From the NCBI RefSeq assembly GCF_000145235.1, contig NC_014391.1:6405501-6469500 (forward strand): a DNA stretch of 64,000 nucleotides, read 5' to 3'. This document shows, piece after piece, positions 7,196 through 17,081 of this stretch (position 1 is its first letter; the number at the start of each line of letters is the position of its first letter). The position numbers and the translations under genes are program-made. Below the pieces are notes generated by a model that ran no database searches, had not been told where the DNA came from, and was given only the letters and a program-made list of their open reading frames with translations. Origin of the DNA: Micromonospora aurantiaca ATCC 27029 (GTDB lineage Bacteria; Actinomycetota; Actinomycetes; Mycobacteriales; Micromonosporaceae).

Positions 7196-9610
7196 GTGAT
7201 GACCATGCTGACCGGTCCGCCGCTCGCCCCCGTACCGCCGCCACCGCGCGAGACCGGTCCGTGGCCGGTCGTGGCGGCGGTGGCGACCGGGGTGTGGATC
7301 GTGCTGGTCACCGTGCCGGGCCAGATCACCGGCTGGCTGGTCGACCAGGTGGCGCTGGTCATCGGCGCGGACCGGCCGGTGGCGGCCTGGCCGGTGGTCG
7401 CGGTGGCCACGGTGCTGCTGGCCGGCGCCCCGGCGCTGGCGCTCGCGCTCGCGCCCCGCTCCCCCGCGCTGCGGGCGACCGGCCGGGCCTGGACCGCCGC
7501 CGTGGTCGCGCTCGGCGCGACCACGCTGCTGCGGACGGTGCCGCCGGTGCACCACGAGGCGTACCTGGCCGCGCTCGCGGTGACCGCCGCGGCGCTCGCG
7601 CTCGTCGCCGTCCGTCTCGGCCGGGTCCGGCCACCGGTGGTGGTGGACGCGACCCCGGAGGGCCGGTTCGGGTCGGTGTCGCTGCTGGCGATCGCGGCCG
7701 GGCTGGCCGTACTCCTGCCGTGGGCCTGGGTGGGCGCGCTCGGCGGAGCGCTGGAGACGCTGCTGGCCGGCCTGGCCGCCGCCGCGCTGGGCGCGCTCGC
7801 CGGGGCACTGCTCGGCGCCGGTTTCTGGGCCGCGTTCGGGCCGGGTCCGGTCCGGCTGGTGCTCGTCGGCGGTCTGGTCGCGGGGGTCGCATTGACGCCG
7901 CTCGCGGCCGGCGCCGGGCAGTCGGGCGTGCAGTTGCCGGCGCTGGTGCTGCTGCCGCCGCTCGGTTTCGTGCTGGCCGCGCTGGAGGCGGCGGCCCGCC
8001 ACGCGGGTCGTCCGGCCGGGCCCGCGCCGGTGCGCCGGCTGGTCGGGCTCGCCCTGCTGGGGCCGCTCGCGTTCACCGACCCGGAGGAGATCAGCCTCCT
8101 GCTGTCCGCCACCCGCGACGCGCCGTTCTGGGTCGCGGTGGGCACCGGCGTGGCGTTCGCCGTCGCGGGCCTGCTCGCAGTCGGGTACGGCGTGCTGCTC
8201 GCCCGGTCCCGCACCCGCGCGCCCCGGCGCGGTCCGGCCGCGCTGGTCGCCGCCGCGCTGCTCGCCGCCGTCGCCGTGGTGTACGTGGTCCCCGGCCGGC
8301 CGGGACTGTACGGCGAGCGGCTGCTCGTGGTGCTGCGCGAGCAGGCCGACCTGACCGGCCTGCCGGCCGGGACGCCGGGCCGGGCCGGACGGGACGTCCG
8401 GGCGACCGAGGTCTACCGGCGGCTGGTGGCCACAGCCGACAGCACGCAGGGCGACCTGCGCCGCACGCTGGCCGGGATGCGGCTGAACCCGACGCCGTAC
8501 TACCTGGTGAACGCGATCGAGACGGACGGCGGGCCGGCGGTGCGGGCCTGGTTGTCGAGTCGTCCCGAGGTGGCCCGGGTGCTGGTGAGCCAGCGGCTGC
8601 GCCCGCTGCCCGCGCTCGCCCCGCAGGCGCGCGGCGACGCCCCGGCGCCGGCCGGCCCGGCCTGGAACGTCTCGCTGATCGGCGCGGACCGGGTCTGGTC
8701 GGACCTGGGCGTCACCGGGTCCGGCGTGGTGGTCGGCAGCTCAGACTCCGGGGTGGACGGCCGGCACCCGGCGCTCGCGGGCGGCTTCCGGGGCGGCGAC
8801 GACTCGTGGTACGACCCGTGGGAGGGCCGCCGCGCCCCGGCCGACCGGGGTGGCCACGGGACGCACACGCTCGGCAGCGCGGTGGGCCGGGACGGGATCG
8901 GCGTGGCGCCGGGTGCGAGCTGGGTCGGCTGCGTCAACCTGGAGCGCAACATGGGCAGCCCGGCCCGCTACCTCGACTGCCTCCAGTTCATGCTGGCCCC
9001 GTTCCCCGAGGGCGGGAACCCGCTCACCGACGGCCGTCCCTCACGCGCCCCGGACGTGCTCACCAACTCGTGGGGCTGCCCGCCGGTGGAGGGGTGCGAC
9101 CCGGGGGCGCTGCGACCGGCGACCGCCGCGCTGACCGCGGCCGGCATCCTGGTGGTGGCCGCGGCCGGGAACACCGGCCCGTCGTGCGGCTCGATCAACG
9201 ATGCGCCCGCGCCGTACCCGGACGTGCTGACCGTCGGGGCGGTGGACCGGCAGCGGCGCGTCACCGAGTTCTCCAGCCGCGGTCCGGCGCCGGACGGTCG
9301 GGCCAAGCCGGACCTGGTCGCCCCGGGCGCCGCGGTGCTGTCCGCGATGCCGGGCGGCGGGTACGCCACCCTGGACGGCACCTCGATGGCCACGCCGCAG
9401 GTCGCGGGCGTGGTGGCGCTGATGTGGTCGGCGAACCCGGCGCTGGTCGGAGACCTGGAGCGGACCCGGGCGATCCTGCGCGACACCGCGCAGCCGGTCA
9501 CCCAGCCCGCCGGGGCGGACACCTGCGGTGGACCGCAGGACGTCTCCGGCGCCGGGCTGGTGGACGCGTACGCGGCGGTCCGCGCGGCCCGGTCGGTGGC
9601 GACCGGTTAA
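7196..9610 (+). CDS. membrane-embedded S8 (subtilisin-type) serine peptidase
   Basis: This 804-residue protein has a long N-terminal region rich in membrane helices (about residues 22-370, roughly ten hydrophobic segments) followed by a complete subtilase domain. The catalytic Asp is in SSDSGVDG (about D517), His in GHGTHTLG (about H554) and Ser in GTSMATPQVAG (about S730); the oxyanion Asn is in VAAAGNTGP. Most actinobacterial S8 proteases are secreted with a signal peptide and propeptide, so this arrangement anchors the protease domain at the outer membrane face. Starts at GTG 7196, ATG 7199 and ATG 7208 are all possible. Its substrate is unknown. It could be called an S8 peptidase/membrane-protein fusion. 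Confidence 0.85.
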   Translation: MMTMLTGPPLAPVPPPPRETGPWPVVAAVATGVWIVLVTVPGQITGWLVDQVALVIGADRPVAAWPVVAVATVLLAGAPALALALAPRSPALRATGRAWTAAVVALGATTLLRTVPPVHHEAYLAALAVTAAALALVAVRLGRVRPPVVVDATPEGRFGSVSLLAIAAGLAVLLPWAWVGALGGALETLLAGLAAAALGALAGALLGAGFWAAFGPGPVRLVLVGGLVAGVALTPLAAGAGQSGVQLPALVLLPPLGFVLAALEAAARHAGRPAGPAPVRRLVGLALLGPLAFTDPEEISLLLSATRDAPFWVAVGTGVAFAVAGLLAVGYGVLLARSRTRAPRRGPAALVAAALLAAVAVVYVVPGRPGLYGERLLVVLREQADLTGLPAGTPGRAGRDVRATEVYRRLVATADSTQGDLRRTLAGMRLNPTPYYLVNAIETDGGPAVRAWLSSRPEVARVLVSQRLRPLPALAPQARGDAPAPAGPAWNVSLIGADRVWSDLGVTGSGVVVGSSDSGVDGRHPALAGGFRGGDDSWYDPWEGRRAPADRGGHGTHTLGSAVGRDGIGVAPGASWVGCVNLERNMGSPARYLDCLQFMLAPFPEGGNPLTDGRPSRAPDVLTNSWGCPPVEGCDPGALRPATAALTAAGILVVAAAGNTGPSCGSINDAPAPYPDVLTVGAVDRQRRVTEFSSRGPAPDGRAKPDLVAPGAAVLSAMPGGGYATLDGTSMATPQVAGVVALMWSANPALVGDLERTRAILRDTAQPVTQPAGADTCGGPQDVSGAGLVDAYAAVRAARSVATG

Positions 9611-9653
9611 CAACCCTGTCCATTGGTCTGCCGATGCCCTAGGGTCGGCGTCC

Positions 9654-10580
9654 ATGGACGTGGAGATCATCGAGCTGGGCCGGGACCGGCTGCCCGAGGT
9701 GGTCGAGCTGTGCCGGCTGTCGTTCGATCTGCCGGAGGACGCGGCCGAGGCGTCAGCCGTGGTGGTCACCGTGGCGGAGCGGGCCGCAGCCGACCGTCCG
9801 GTGCTGCGCCTCGGTGCGGTACGCGACGGCGCGCTGGTCGGCGTACTCGTCGGGTCGCTGTCGGCGGCCGATCCGCGCCTCGGCCACGTCGACCTGGTCG
9901 CTGTCGCGCCCACTGAGCGCCGCCAGGGCGTGGGCGGGGCGCTGCTGACCGAGGCGGAGAGCCGGCTCGGCGCGCTCGGCGCGGCCGAGGTGCTGCTCGC
10001 CGGCAACCCGCCGCACTACGCCTGGCCGGGCGTCGACGTGCGCTACACCCCGGCGGTCTGCGCCGCGCAGCGGCTCGGCTACCGGCAGGACCGTACCGCC
10101 TGGAACATGACCGCCGAGCTGTCCGAGGGGTCGGCGGCGCTGCGCCCCACCGAGGCCGCCGAGCAGCGGCTGGCCGGGCGGGGCGTGACGGTACGCCGTG
10201 CCGCCTCCGACGACCTGCCGGCGCTCGCCGCGTTCGCCAGGTCCACGTTCGGCGGCGCCTGGGACGGTGAGCTGGCCGGTTCGGTGGGGCGGCCGGACGC
10301 GGGTGTGCACCTGGCCGAGCGGGACGGCGAGATCCTCGGGTTCGCCGCGTACGGTTCGGCGCGGCCGAGCTGGTTCGGGCCGATGGGCACCGCACCGGCG
10401 GCGGAGGGCTCCGGGATCGGCGGCGTGCTGCTGCGCCGGTGCCTGCGCGACCAGGCGGCGGCCGGGATCACCGCGGCGCAGATCGGCTGGGTGGGGCCGG
10501 TGCCGTTCTACTCGAACGCGGCGGGCGCCCGGATCGAGCGGGTGTTCTTCCTCTACCGGAAAGCCATCAAAGGGGCATAG
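9654..10580 (+). CDS. tandem GNAT acetyltransferase
   Basis: The 308-residue protein contains two GNAT-like halves. The N-terminal half (about 1-150) has HVDLVAVAPTERRQGVGGALLTEAE, the acetyl-CoA pyrophosphate-binding R/Q-x-x-G-x-G/A loop. The C-terminal half (about 170-308) has GPMGTAPAAEGSGIGGVLLRRCL. Twin GNAT proteins of this type acetylate small amines or other acceptors; the acceptor is not predictable. The ATG at 9654 was chosen as the start because residues before it are not GNAT-like and overlap the subtilase gene. Confidence 0.8.
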   Translation: MDVEIIELGRDRLPEVVELCRLSFDLPEDAAEASAVVVTVAERAAADRPVLRLGAVRDGALVGVLVGSLSAADPRLGHVDLVAVAPTERRQGVGGALLTEAESRLGALGAAEVLLAGNPPHYAWPGVDVRYTPAVCAAQRLGYRQDRTAWNMTAELSEGSAALRPTEAAEQRLAGRGVTVRRAASDDLPALAAFARSTFGGAWDGELAGSVGRPDAGVHLAERDGEILGFAAYGSARPSWFGPMGTAPAAEGSGIGGVLLRRCLRDQAAAGITAAQIGWVGPVPFYSNAAGARIERVFFLYRKAIKGA

Positions 10581-10650
10581 ACGTCAATAGTGCCATTCAG
10601 CCTCCTTCGCCATCGACCGGGCTCTACGGTCGGAGCAGAGGAGGCGGTGC

Positions 10651-10893
10651 ATGACCACGAATGACGAACGGGCCGAGGATCCGGCGGCGGCCCGGCGCCC
10701 GGCCGACGAGCTTCCCGGCCAGCTCCCGTTCGACCGGCTCGACGTCGGCGACGCCGAGCAGCTCGCCGAGCTGACCGGCGCAGACGCACCACCGGTGGAG
10801 GAGCCACGGCAGCCGGTGGACGAGCCGAGGCGGCCGCCACCGCCGTACGACAGGGCGCACAAGCGGCGCAACCAGCGCCGGCTGCCCACCTGA
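10651..10893 (+). CDS. small charged hypothetical protein
   Basis: This 80-residue protein is acidic in the middle (ADELPGQLPFDRLDVGDAEQLAEL) and ends in a basic tail (DRAHKRRNQRRLPT). It has no signal peptide and no membrane segment. An AGGAGG Shine-Dalgarno sequence stands 8-9 bases before the ATG, which supports it as a real gene. I recognise no family. A 10-bp stem terminator follows it, shared with the convergent groEL. Confidence 0.6.
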   Translation: MTTNDERAEDPAAARRPADELPGQLPFDRLDVGDAEQLAELTGADAPPVEEPRQPVDEPRRPPPPYDRAHKRRNQRRLPT

Positions 10894-10907
10894 GCCGGAT
10901 ACGCGGA

Positions 10908-10941
10908 AAGGGGGCGGACCGCTGACGCGGCCCGCCCCCTT
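10908..10941. terminator. bidirectional terminator hairpin
   Basis: AAGGGGGCGG (10908-10917) pairs perfectly with CCGCCCCCTT (10932-10941). It lies between the small + gene and the convergent groEL, with A/T-rich ends on both strands, so it can end both transcripts. Confidence 0.75.
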
Positions 10942-10964
10942 CGGCGTACTGGGTGGAGCTGGAC

Positions 10965-12587
<1,623 letters not shown>

Positions 12588-12786
12588 ACGGCGTTGTCCT
12601 CCTGGACACTCACGGGCCACCCGGATGCCCGGATGGGCCGTCTGGTGTACGCACCTTGGGGACGTCGCCACCTGGCGACGACGACGTCTCCTCGGTCGGG
12701 CCGGACAGCCCGCGACGACCGGCCTCGTACCGCTCCGGCGCCCCTTCGGACACCGGCGCGGCCGTGGCCCTACCGCCCCGACCTTC

Positions 12787-12847
12787 TGGCACTCACCGTA
12801 CGCGAGTGCCAATGACTTGTTTAGCACTCTCCCTAGCCGAGTGCAAG
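12787..12847 (-). promoter_or_regulatory. groEL promoter with tandem CIRCE operators
   Basis: Two CIRCE elements (consensus TTAGCACTC-N9-GAGTGCTAA) are present: TGGCACTC-N9-GAGTGCCA at 12787-12811 and TTAGCACTC-N9-GAGTGCAAG at 12821-12847. On the minus strand a -35 TTGCAC (12841-12846) and -10 TAAACA (12818-12823) are spaced by 17 bases. The upstream CIRCE overlaps the promoter and the other covers the transcript start. HrcA binding would block initiation and be relieved by heat stress. The leader to the ATG is about 220 bases. Confidence 0.9.
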
Positions 12848-12861
12848 CACGACAGCCCCGC

Positions 12862-14244
12862 TCAGCCGAGTTCCGCCGCCAGCCGGGCCGCGTTCACCGG
12901 GCCTTCCTGAGCCCGCTGTTCGGCGTACGTGACGACCAGCCCGACCTGCTGCGCCAGGTAGGCCGGGGCAGCCAGCAGGGCGCCGAACACGGCGAGCGCC
13001 ACGGCGCCGATCGCGGTGCCGACGGCCTTCATCGGCTCCACGCCGAACACCGCCCCGCTGATCCCGCCCACGACCGCGTCCAGCACCGTCGCCGCGAGGA
13101 GGACAGCCATCACCAGCGCGACCCGGCCCAGCACCATGCCGAACCGGCTGTGGAACATCCGCCACGCCCGCCCGATCGGCTCCCGCCGCTCGAACAGGTA
13201 GACCGGACCGAACAGGGCCAGCGCGAACGCGGCGTAGAGGCCGGGCAGCAGGCAGAAGCAACTGCCGATCATGACCAGCAGCGAGACCAGGAGCGTCCAG
13301 CCCCACAGGCCGAGGGCACGGCGCAGCCCGTACCGGAAGGCGGCGCCGAGTCCGGTCGGTTCGCCGGCCGCCTGGCGGGCGACCACCCAGGTGCCGGCGG
13401 CCCAGCCCGCCGCCTGGAGCAGGCCGAACACCAGCCCGGCGGACAGGAGCACGCCGTAGAAGGCGAACATCTGCCCCCAGAAGCCGGCCGGCAGCACCGG
13501 CGCACCGTCCGGGGCGGTCGCCATCTCGCCCTCGGGGCTGAAGACGAGCGTGAGGACGCCGATCACCGCCGCCGGGACGACCTGGGTGAGCAGCACGATG
13601 GGCAGCAGTTGGCGCCAGCCGCGCCGCAGCGCGGCGGTACAGCGGGCGAACCAGGGACCGATGCCCGCGTGCGGCGGGTTGACGAGCGGATCCTGCGGGT
13701 CGATGCCCGGGAACCAGCCGACGTACGCCCCGGGACCGGCCGGCACCGGGTACGCCGCACCGGGGACCGGGTAGGCCGCACCGGGCATCGGATAGCCCGG
13801 GTACACCGGACCACCCAAGCCCGGCGGCGGGGTGCCCGGCGGCGCGTTCCAACCGTGCGGAGGAGTGCCCGGCGCGTTCCAACCGTGCGGAGGAGTGCCC
13901 GGCGCGTTCCAACCGTGCGGAGGAGTGCCCGGCGGCGCGGTCCAGCCCTGCGAGGTGTGGCCGGGTGAGGTGTCATCCGGCGCGGTCCATCCGGGCGGGT
14001 TGGCCGGGACCGGGCCGCCGGGCTGCGGGGTGTCGTACCCCTGCTCGGCCGGGACGATCGGCACGGGGCCGGTGTGACCGGCCCACGGGTCGGCGCCGGA
14101 CGCGCCGGAGGCGGGCGTGGCCCCTCCGGTGGTCCCCGGCGGTCCCGGTGCCGGCTCGGCGGCGGGCGGCGGGGGCGCGGTCGGGTCGGCCGGAGGGCCG
14201 GACGCCGCCGGCTCGGTGGAACCCGACGGGGGCAGATCGGACAT
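12862..14244 (-). CDS. proline-rich multi-pass membrane protein
   Basis: The 460-residue protein has an unstructured N-terminal half (about 1-200) very rich in Pro, Gly and Ala, including tandem PPHGWNAPGT decapeptides, and a C-terminal half with about six membrane segments. The membrane half (AALRRGWRQLLPIVLLTQ, later FAFYGVLLSAGLVFGLLQ and GWTLLVSLLVMIGSCFCLLPG) resembles the glycerophosphoryl-diester-phosphodiesterase-type membrane domain/DUF7544-like proteins of actinobacteria. Function is unknown. The proline-rich part probably lies in the cytoplasm. It ends just past the groEL promoter. Confidence 0.75.
   Translation of the reverse strand: MSDLPPSGSTEPAASGPPADPTAPPPPAAEPAPGPPGTTGGATPASGASGADPWAGHTGPVPIVPAEQGYDTPQPGGPVPANPPGWTAPDDTSPGHTSQGWTAPPGTPPHGWNAPGTPPHGWNAPGTPPHGWNAPPGTPPPGLGGPVYPGYPMPGAAYPVPGAAYPVPAGPGAYVGWFPGIDPQDPLVNPPHAGIGPWFARCTAALRRGWRQLLPIVLLTQVVPAAVIGVLTLVFSPEGEMATAPDGAPVLPAGFWGQMFAFYGVLLSAGLVFGLLQAAGWAAGTWVVARQAAGEPTGLGAAFRYGLRRALGLWGWTLLVSLLVMIGSCFCLLPGLYAAFALALFGPVYLFERREPIGRAWRMFHSRFGMVLGRVALVMAVLLAATVLDAVVGGISGAVFGVEPMKAVGTAIGAVALAVFGALLAAPAYLAQQVGLVVTYAEQRAQEGPVNAARLAAELG
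13844..13933. repeat. 3 x 30-bp in-frame tandem repeat
   Basis: Three perfect 30-bp units start at 13844, 13874 and 13904. They encode a repeated decapeptide PPHGWNAPGT in the proline-rich tail of the membrane protein. The unit length is a multiple of three, so copy-number change would not shift the frame. Confidence 0.9.
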
Positions 14245-14354
14245 GGGCCCTCCTCAGCGACTACGGCTGGAACGGCTCATGATCTTCCATGGTGGTCGGC
14301 CGCAACGCAGCCCCCGGGCCGGGGTCCGGTCGCGGGAGCACCGCCCGCCGCAGG

Positions 14355-14558
14355 TCAGGCGATGACGCGGACCCGCTCGGCCTGCGGACCCTTCTGCCCC
14401 TGCGCGATCTCGAACTCGACGCGCTGGCCGTCGTCGAGCGCCTTGTAGCCGTCCATCTCGATCGCGGAGAAGTGGACGAAGACGTCCTGCCCGCCGTCGA
14501 CGGCGATGAAGCCGTAGCCCTTTTCGGCGTTGAACCACTTCACGGTGCCCTGTGCCAC
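14355..14558 (-). CDS. cold-shock protein, CspA family
   Basis: The 67-residue protein starts (GTG, read as Met) AQGTVKWFNAEKGYGFI and contains DVFVHFSAI, i.e. RNP1 (KGYGFI) and RNP2 (VFVHF) of the OB-fold cold-shock domain. It binds single-stranded RNA/DNA and melts RNA structure. GAGGAAG lies 7 bases before the GTG at 14558, and the length is the usual 65-70 residues. The leader of over 90 bases contains a hairpin with GGACCGG/CCGGTCC arms (14606-14632), consistent with a structured cold-shock 5' UTR. Confidence 0.95.
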   Translation of the reverse strand: MAQGTVKWFNAEKGYGFIAVDGGQDVFVHFSAIEMDGYKALDDGQRVEFEIAQGQKGPQAERVRVIA

Positions 14559-14776
14559 GGTGCACTTCCTCACTCTGCGCGGCGTTCCAACACCCGGAAA
14601 CCGGCGGACCGGCACCGGTGGCGCACCGGTCCAGCGATCGGCGACGCTGAATTCGGTGACCGAAATCGCACGCTACACGAGGCGTGACGACGGCGCACGA
14701 CCACAAATCGGGCATATTCCGGGGCGTACCCGGGCCTGTCGCACACCCGCCGCGGACCGTCCGGTATGCATGCGGC

Positions 14777-15292
14777 ATGACCAGCGTGAGCACCACGACC
14801 ACCGTCCGCCGGGTCCGGCCGGAGGACGCCGGCCGGATGCGGGCGCTCCGGCTGGAGATGCTGGCCGACTCCCCGCTGGCCTTCCTGGAGACGGTGGCCG
14901 AGGCCGCCGCCCGGCCGCACGCGGAGTTCGCGGCCCGGGTCGCGGCCGTCTCCCGGGGCGACCACACCGCGCAGTTCGTGGCCGACCCGGGCGGCCGTCT
15001 GGTCGGCCACGCCGGCGGCATCGCCGCGCCGGACGAGCCGGGCCTGACGCTCGTCTACGCGGTCTACGTGACGCCGGCCCGGCGGGGCAGCGGCCTGCTG
15101 GCGGCGCTCGTCGACGAGGTGGCGGCCTGGTCGCGCGCCTGCGGACGGCCCGAGCTGATGATGGAGGTGGTGGTCGGCAACGACCGCGCCTACCGGGCCT
15201 ATCAGAAGCTGGGCTTCGTGGACACCGGCGTACGCGTGCCGCACCCCCGGATCGCCGGTCTGCACGAGCTGCAGATGCGCCGCCCGGCCTGA
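14777..15292 (+). CDS. GNAT acetyltransferase
   Basis: The 171-residue protein has a single GNAT domain: N-terminal VRRVRPEDAGRMRALRLEML, central LVYAVYVTPARRGSGLLAALVDEV (acetyl-CoA loop) and C-terminal VVGNDRAYRAYQKLGFVDTG. The last motif is the usual beta-alpha ending of RimI-like and antibiotic-acetylating GNATs. The acceptor is unknown. It converges on paaN across a GGGGCCCC repeat. Confidence 0.85.
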   Translation: MTSVSTTTTVRRVRPEDAGRMRALRLEMLADSPLAFLETVAEAAARPHAEFAARVAAVSRGDHTAQFVADPGGRLVGHAGGIAAPDEPGLTLVYAVYVTPARRGSGLLAALVDEVAAWSRACGRPELMMEVVVGNDRAYRAYQKLGFVDTGVRVPHPRIAGLHELQMRRPA

Positions 15293-15302
15293 GCCGGCGC
15301 GG

Positions 15303-15359
15303 CGTTAATAAGGGGCCCCTCCTCTACCGGAGGCGTTAAGAAGGGGCCCCTCCTTTCAG
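15303..15359. repeat. GGGGCCCC dispersed repeat pair, copy A
   Basis: Two half-units, GTTAATAAGGGGCCCCTCCT and GTTAAGAAGGGGCCCCTCCT, are separated by a short CTACCGGAGG-type linker. The element lies between convergent genes and runs into the paaN stop codon: on the minus strand TGA is followed directly by AAGGAGGGGCCCC. Related copies are at 40182-40238, 54340-54395 and 54442-54499. Confidence 0.85.
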
Positions 15360-17029
15360 ACGTGCCGGCGGCTCTGCACGATGCGGAACCGGTTGGCCAC
15401 GTACGCGCCGTCGGTCAGCGCCGAGTTGGCCGCCGCGTTCGCGCCCGAACCGTGGAAGTCGGAGAACGCCGCCGACTGGTTGACGAACACCCCGCCGGTC
15501 AGGTTGCAGGACAGGTGCACCCCGGCGTCGATCGCCGCCGCCTCGGCCGCGTCCAGCACCGCCTCGTTCGTGGAGTAGACGCCCGCGGTCAGCGCGCCCT
15601 TCTCCCCCACCGTCTCGCGCAGGATGCGCAGGCTGTGCTCGGTGGAGTCGGTGGCGATGGCGAACGAGATCGGCCCGAACCACTCCCGCGAGTAGGTGGC
15701 GGTGTCGGACGCGTCGAGCTTCACCACAGTCGGCGTACGCACCACCGCGCCGGGGAAGGACGGGTGCTCGACGGTGCGCGACTCCAGCACCGGCTCGCCG
15801 ACCTTGGTGACCTCCTCCAGCCGCTCCAGCACGCCGTCGTTGACGATCGCGCCGGTCAGCTCGACGCCCCGGGCCGGGTCGGCGGTCAGCTTGGCGACCG
15901 CGCCGGCGATCCCGGCCGCCACCTCGTCGAAGCTCTTGTGACCCTGGTCGGTCTCGATACCGTCGCGCGGGATCAGCAGGTTCTGCGAGGTGGTGCACAT
16001 CTGGCCGCTGTACAGCGTCAGCGTGAAGCCGAGGTTGCGGCAGAGCCCGGCGAAGTCGTCGGTGGAGTCGATCACCACCGTGTTCAGGCCGGCCTTCTCG
16101 GTGTAGACGGCGGCCTGCCGGGCGTTCGCCTCCAGCCAGTCGCCGTACTCGGTGGAGCCGGTGAAGTCGACGATCTTCACGGCCGGGTGCAGGGCCAGCG
16201 TGGTGGCGAGCTTCTCGCCGTCGGTCTCGGGGGCGAGCTGCACCAGGTTCGGGTCGAAGCCGGCCTCGGCGAGCACCTGCCGGGCGTACTTGACGGTGAT
16301 CGCCAGCGGCAGCACCGCGCGCGGGTGCGGCTTCACCACGACCGGGTTGCCGGTGGCGAGCGAGGCGAACAGACCGGGGTACGAGTTCCAGGTCGGGAAC
16401 GTGTTGCAGCCGATGACCAGCGCGACACCGCGCGGCACCACGTGGAACGTCTTGGTCATCCGCAGCGGGTCGCCCTTGCCCGCGGCCTTCTCCCAGCCGG
16501 CGGTGCCCGGGTGGCGGGTCATCTCGGCGTACGCGTAGGCGACCGCCTCCAGCGCGCGGTCCAGCGCGTGCGCGCCACCGGCCTGGAACGCCATCACGAA
16601 CGCCTGGCCGCTGGTGAACTGCACCGCGTTGGCCAGCTCGAACACGTTGCGGTGCAGCCGGTCCAGGATCTCCAGGCAGACACCGGCCCGGGCCTGCGGG
16701 CCCGCGTCGCGCCAGGCGGGCAGCGCGGCGCTCGCGGCGGACACCAGCTGGTCGGCGCCCGCGTGCGGGTAGCGCACGTCCAGCGCCACCCCGAACGGGC
16801 TGGCCTCGGTGGCCACCGTGGTGCCGTCACCGGCCTGGTCGAGCGGGAAGTCCCCGCCCAGGTACGCCTCGAAGGCGGCCTTGCCGTCGGCGGCGGCGGT
16901 CTCGCCGTACACCCGGGGGCTGGGCGACTCGGGATAGGCCGACCAGTACCCGCGCTCCGCGATGGCGGTCAGCGCCCGGTCGAGGGTCTCGCGGTGCCTG
17001 TCGTACAGGGGGTGCGGGGTCTCCGTCAT
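15356..17029 (-). CDS. paaN: phenylacetic acid degradation protein PaaN (aldehyde dehydrogenase type)
   Basis: The 557-residue protein is an aldehyde dehydrogenase superfamily member of the PaaN type: starting TETPHPLYDRHRETLDRALTA, with GCNTFPTWNSYPGLFASLATGNPVVVKPHP (NAD fold) and the catalytic Cys in LYSGQMCTTSQNLL. PaaN proteins occur in phenylacetate catabolism and oxidise a ring-opened aldehyde intermediate. No paaABCDE or paaK genes are nearby, so the gene is isolated from its pathway here. ATG 17029 was chosen; three other in-frame ATGs lie within 27 bp upstream and none has a strong Shine-Dalgarno. Confidence 0.88.
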   Translation of the reverse strand: MTETPHPLYDRHRETLDRALTAIAERGYWSAYPESPSPRVYGETAAADGKAAFEAYLGGDFPLDQAGDGTTVATEASPFGVALDVRYPHAGADQLVSAASAALPAWRDAGPQARAGVCLEILDRLHRNVFELANAVQFTSGQAFVMAFQAGGAHALDRALEAVAYAYAEMTRHPGTAGWEKAAGKGDPLRMTKTFHVVPRGVALVIGCNTFPTWNSYPGLFASLATGNPVVVKPHPRAVLPLAITVKYARQVLAEAGFDPNLVQLAPETDGEKLATTLALHPAVKIVDFTGSTEYGDWLEANARQAAVYTEKAGLNTVVIDSTDDFAGLCRNLGFTLTLYSGQMCTTSQNLLIPRDGIETDQGHKSFDEVAAGIAGAVAKLTADPARGVELTGAIVNDGVLERLEEVTKVGEPVLESRTVEHPSFPGAVVRTPTVVKLDASDTATYSREWFGPISFAIATDSTEHSLRILRETVGEKGALTAGVYSTNEAVLDAAEAAAIDAGVHLSCNLTGGVFVNQSAAFSDFHGSGANAAANSALTDGAYVANRFRIVQSRRHV

Positions 17030-17081
17030 GCCCGCCATCATGCAACAGAAAGGCACCAGATCAGTAGGGGCGTGTCACAAC

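Noticed and set aside
13844..13933. 30-bp repeat as an insertion-site or mobile element
   Set aside because: It codes in frame for a decapeptide repeat in a proline-rich protein region and has no flanking duplication or transposase.
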